Shown here one piece after another: positions 5,345 to 5,890 of a stretch of DNA of 5,890 bases (its first letter is position 1; every line of letters starts with the position of its first letter). The notes below the pieces were generated by a model. The model did no database searches and was not told where the DNA came from. It saw only the letters and a program-made list of their open reading frames with translations. The DNA is from Candidatus Kaiserbacteria bacterium CG_4_10_14_0_2_um_filter_50_16. Lineage in GTDB: Bacteria; Patescibacteriota; Minisyncoccia; Phycocordibacterales; Phycocordibacteraceae. Made by a program: the position numbers and the translations under genes. The stretch spans positions 1 through 5,890 of the forward strand of contig PFPP01000055.1 in NCBI GenBank assembly GCA_002793115.1, given 5' to 3'.

Positions 5345-5854
5345 ATGACCGAACTCATATCACTCCTCGTCTTCTGCCAAGCGCTCGGTGCGTCCGTAGG
5401 CGCTTTCACAGCGGTTTGGGGCGAATTCGCCTATGTTCGAGCAATGCGCGACGGAAAGATAGATATCGCCGAGCGCGCGCATCTCCGTATTATTGCGAAT
5501 GGACTGCGCTTCGGCATGATGCTCATCCTTCTCTCCTCGTTTGGTCTCGTGATTGTCGCGTATGTAGTTCAAGCGTCGTTCCAACCTGCGTTGTCTACGA
5601 GCTATTGGACGCTCGTCGTGCTCGCGTTCCTTATCATCGGCGTTTCTTTGGCGCTCGCGCGACGTCGTATCTCCTTCGCGCTCGGTTCCGCGATCGTCTT
5701 TACCGCGTGGTGGTTCCTTGCCTATCTCGTTTTCGGCTGGTTCCCTGCGCTTTCCTTCGGTGCCGTTGTCGCATTCTTCGTCATTGCAGTCGCGATTTTT
5801 TATGTGGTGTTAGGGTCAGCACGCTTTCTCATGTTTGATTTGCACAAAAAGTGA
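5345..5854 (+). CDS. integral membrane protein with about five helices, function unknown
   Basis: The 169-residue protein is mostly hydrophobic. Likely membrane segments are at about 5-25, 52-76, 84-105, 109-131 and 134-157. A polar loop at 31-50 (VRAMRDGKIDIAERAHLRII) carries most of the charge and would be cytoplasmic by the positive-inside rule. Short basic runs (ARRR at 105-108; HKK at the end) mark other inside loops. The first helix is rich in small residues and ends in WGEFAY (25-30), whose buried-looking Glu27 may matter functionally. The ATG follows the previous stop codon by one base, so translation is probably coupled and the two membrane proteins may act together. No enzyme or transporter motif is recognised. 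No terminator is visible after it. Confidence 0.85.
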   Translation: MTELISLLVFCQALGASVGAFTAVWGEFAYVRAMRDGKIDIAERAHLRIIANGLRFGMMLILLSSFGLVIVAYVVQASFQPALSTSYWTLVVLAFLIIGVSLALARRRISFALGSAIVFTAWWFLAYLVFGWFPALSFGAVVAFFVIAVAIFYVVLGSARFLMFDLHKK

Positions 5855-5890
5855 ATGAAGTAACGAATCATCATAGTTTTGGCTGAGTTA
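5855..5890. other. intergenic tail, no feature seen
   Basis: The last 36 bases are AT-rich, with no hairpin or T-run terminator for the preceding gene. The only frame starting here is a two-codon ATG AAG TAA, which is not credible as a gene. Confidence 0.6.

Noticed and set aside
5416..5838. 140-residue plus-strand frame within the last membrane gene
   Set aside because: It is an Arg/Cys-rich out-of-frame shadow of a clearly hydrophobic coding frame.
1..5890. CRISPR arrays, tRNA or rRNA genes, and attachment sites
   Set aside because: No regularly spaced direct repeats, cloverleaf with CCA end, or rRNA-like segments were found on either strand by eye.

Overview
The window looks like chromosomal DNA from a small-genome bacterium, most likely a member of the Candidate Phyla Radiation (Patescibacteria, Parcubacteria-like). 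This placement is inference. It rests on short, tightly packed genes, a stand-alone SWIB-domain protein, a DprA with almost nothing before its Rossmann fold, small membrane proteins of no recognised family, no clear Shine-Dalgarno sequence before any start, and short palindromes inside coding regions. No 16S rRNA or other decisive marker is present.

Layout. Bases 1-67 hold the 3' end of a plus-strand reading frame, possibly an integrase/transposase tail. It converges on a minus-strand cluster, dprA (4203-3346), an EEP-family phosphohydrolase/nuclease (3335-2556) and topA (2524-176), with gaps of only 10 and 31 bases, so one transcript is likely. A strong bidirectional hairpin terminator (4244-4273) separates this cluster from an upstream minus-strand SWIB/MDM2-domain gene (4548-4297). 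On the other side of a 122-base divergent intergenic region, the plus strand carries a multi-pass membrane protein gene, apparently broken by a +1 frameshift near 4779. Its 3' part (5110-5343) may be a separate small soluble protein. A five-helix membrane protein (5345-5854) follows after a single base.

Functionally, the minus-strand cluster is DNA-centred. DprA loads RecA on incoming single-stranded DNA, TopA relaxes negative supercoils, and the EEP protein is a metal-dependent phosphodiesterase or phosphatase of unknown substrate. The dprA-topA neighbourhood is known from other bacteria; the EEP gene between them is less usual. The plus-strand genes are a membrane unit of unknown function.

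Most worth a second look: (1) a 43-base near-perfect inverted repeat read in frame inside topA, and a 14-base perfect palindrome inside the dprA linker, both in regions likely to tolerate insertions; (2) the frameshift that splits a transmembrane helix at 4779; (3) -10 boxes placed 6-8 bases before three start codons, suggesting leaderless transcripts.
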